Assembly (NCBI RefSeq): GCF_964340395.1 | Contig: NC_135565.1 | Coordinates: 14,245,209-14,309,208 of the forward strand | Length of the DNA: 64,000 nucleotides | Reading direction: 5' to 3' | From: Glandiceps talaboti | Lineage: Eukaryota; Hemichordata; Enteropneusta; Spengelidae | Shown here: one piece after another, positions 63,701 to 64,000 of the stretch | Numbering within the stretch: position 1 is the first letter of the stretch | How the letters are laid out: the number at the start of each line of letters is the position of its first letter | The notes under the pieces: generated by a model | Database searches by the model: none | What the model was told of the DNA's origin: nothing | The model's input: the letters and a program-made list of their open reading frames with translations, nothing else | Position numbers and translations under genes: made by a program

Positions 63701-64000
63701 TCCTGTCAACACGATTGACTACTCTCCAAACAGGAAAGCGAAGAACATCTTTGCTGAATGGTAACTTAATTTGTTCATGCAAAACCACTTTGCATTTATC
63801 TATTTCAAAAAGGGTTAATTCCTTTTATGATTTTTTTATAAGACTAGAATGAAGACTTACAAAGCGTATGAATGGCCACAGATAAAAAACACTGTATATA
63901 TCACAGCGGTAACGTTCATACTGAATTCGCGATAAAATGGAGAAATTTCTGTGAACAACGGACAATATGTTGCTGTAGTTTACGATCACTGTATTCAGCA

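Overview
The window is metazoan nuclear DNA. It is AT-rich and intron-rich, with GT-AG splice sites, TATA boxes, selenocysteine (SECIS) machinery, non-LTR retrotransposon ends, many foldback (MITE-like) elements and abundant di-, tri- and tetranucleotide microsatellites. The gene set and repeat style fit a marine invertebrate, possibly a hemichordate-like deuterostome or a lophotrochozoan. The species cannot be named from the sequence alone.

Layout. (1) About 543-10913, minus strand: the 5' seven coding exons of a large gene whose product starts with a YccF-type membrane domain, as in the fungal vacuolar cation/H+ antiporter VNX1; the exchanger part lies outside the window. (2) 13079-18547 and 19319-23667, minus strand: two tandem, nearly identical six-exon genes for secreted alpha/beta hydrolases with a visible Ser-Asp-His triad. 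(3) 25383-34575, plus strand: an eight-exon radical SAM protein of the ArsS/rSAM_SeCys type, with two alternative, duplicated first exons. Its apparent stop TGA (34552-34554) lies exactly where the family has a conserved C-terminal Cys/Sec. The frame continues six more codons to TAA, and a textbook SECIS stem-loop sits 1.5 kb downstream at 36070-36109. This is therefore an animal radical SAM selenoprotein. (4) 39047-40249, plus strand: an intronless heparan sulfate 3-O-sulfotransferase-like gene with a Cys in place of a PAPS-binding Arg. (5) 40250-64000: gene-poor DNA with a 48-bp minisatellite, long (ACAT)n arrays, a nested palindrome around (TA)n at 57.1-57.75 kb, MITEs, and two possible exons of an unidentified minus-strand gene at 47.5-48.25 kb.

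The genes do not form an operon-like unit. The hydrolase pair is a local tandem duplication, transcribed divergently from the selenoprotein gene. Introns and spacers are shaped by recent repeat activity, some of it overlapping splice sites, coding ends and promoters.
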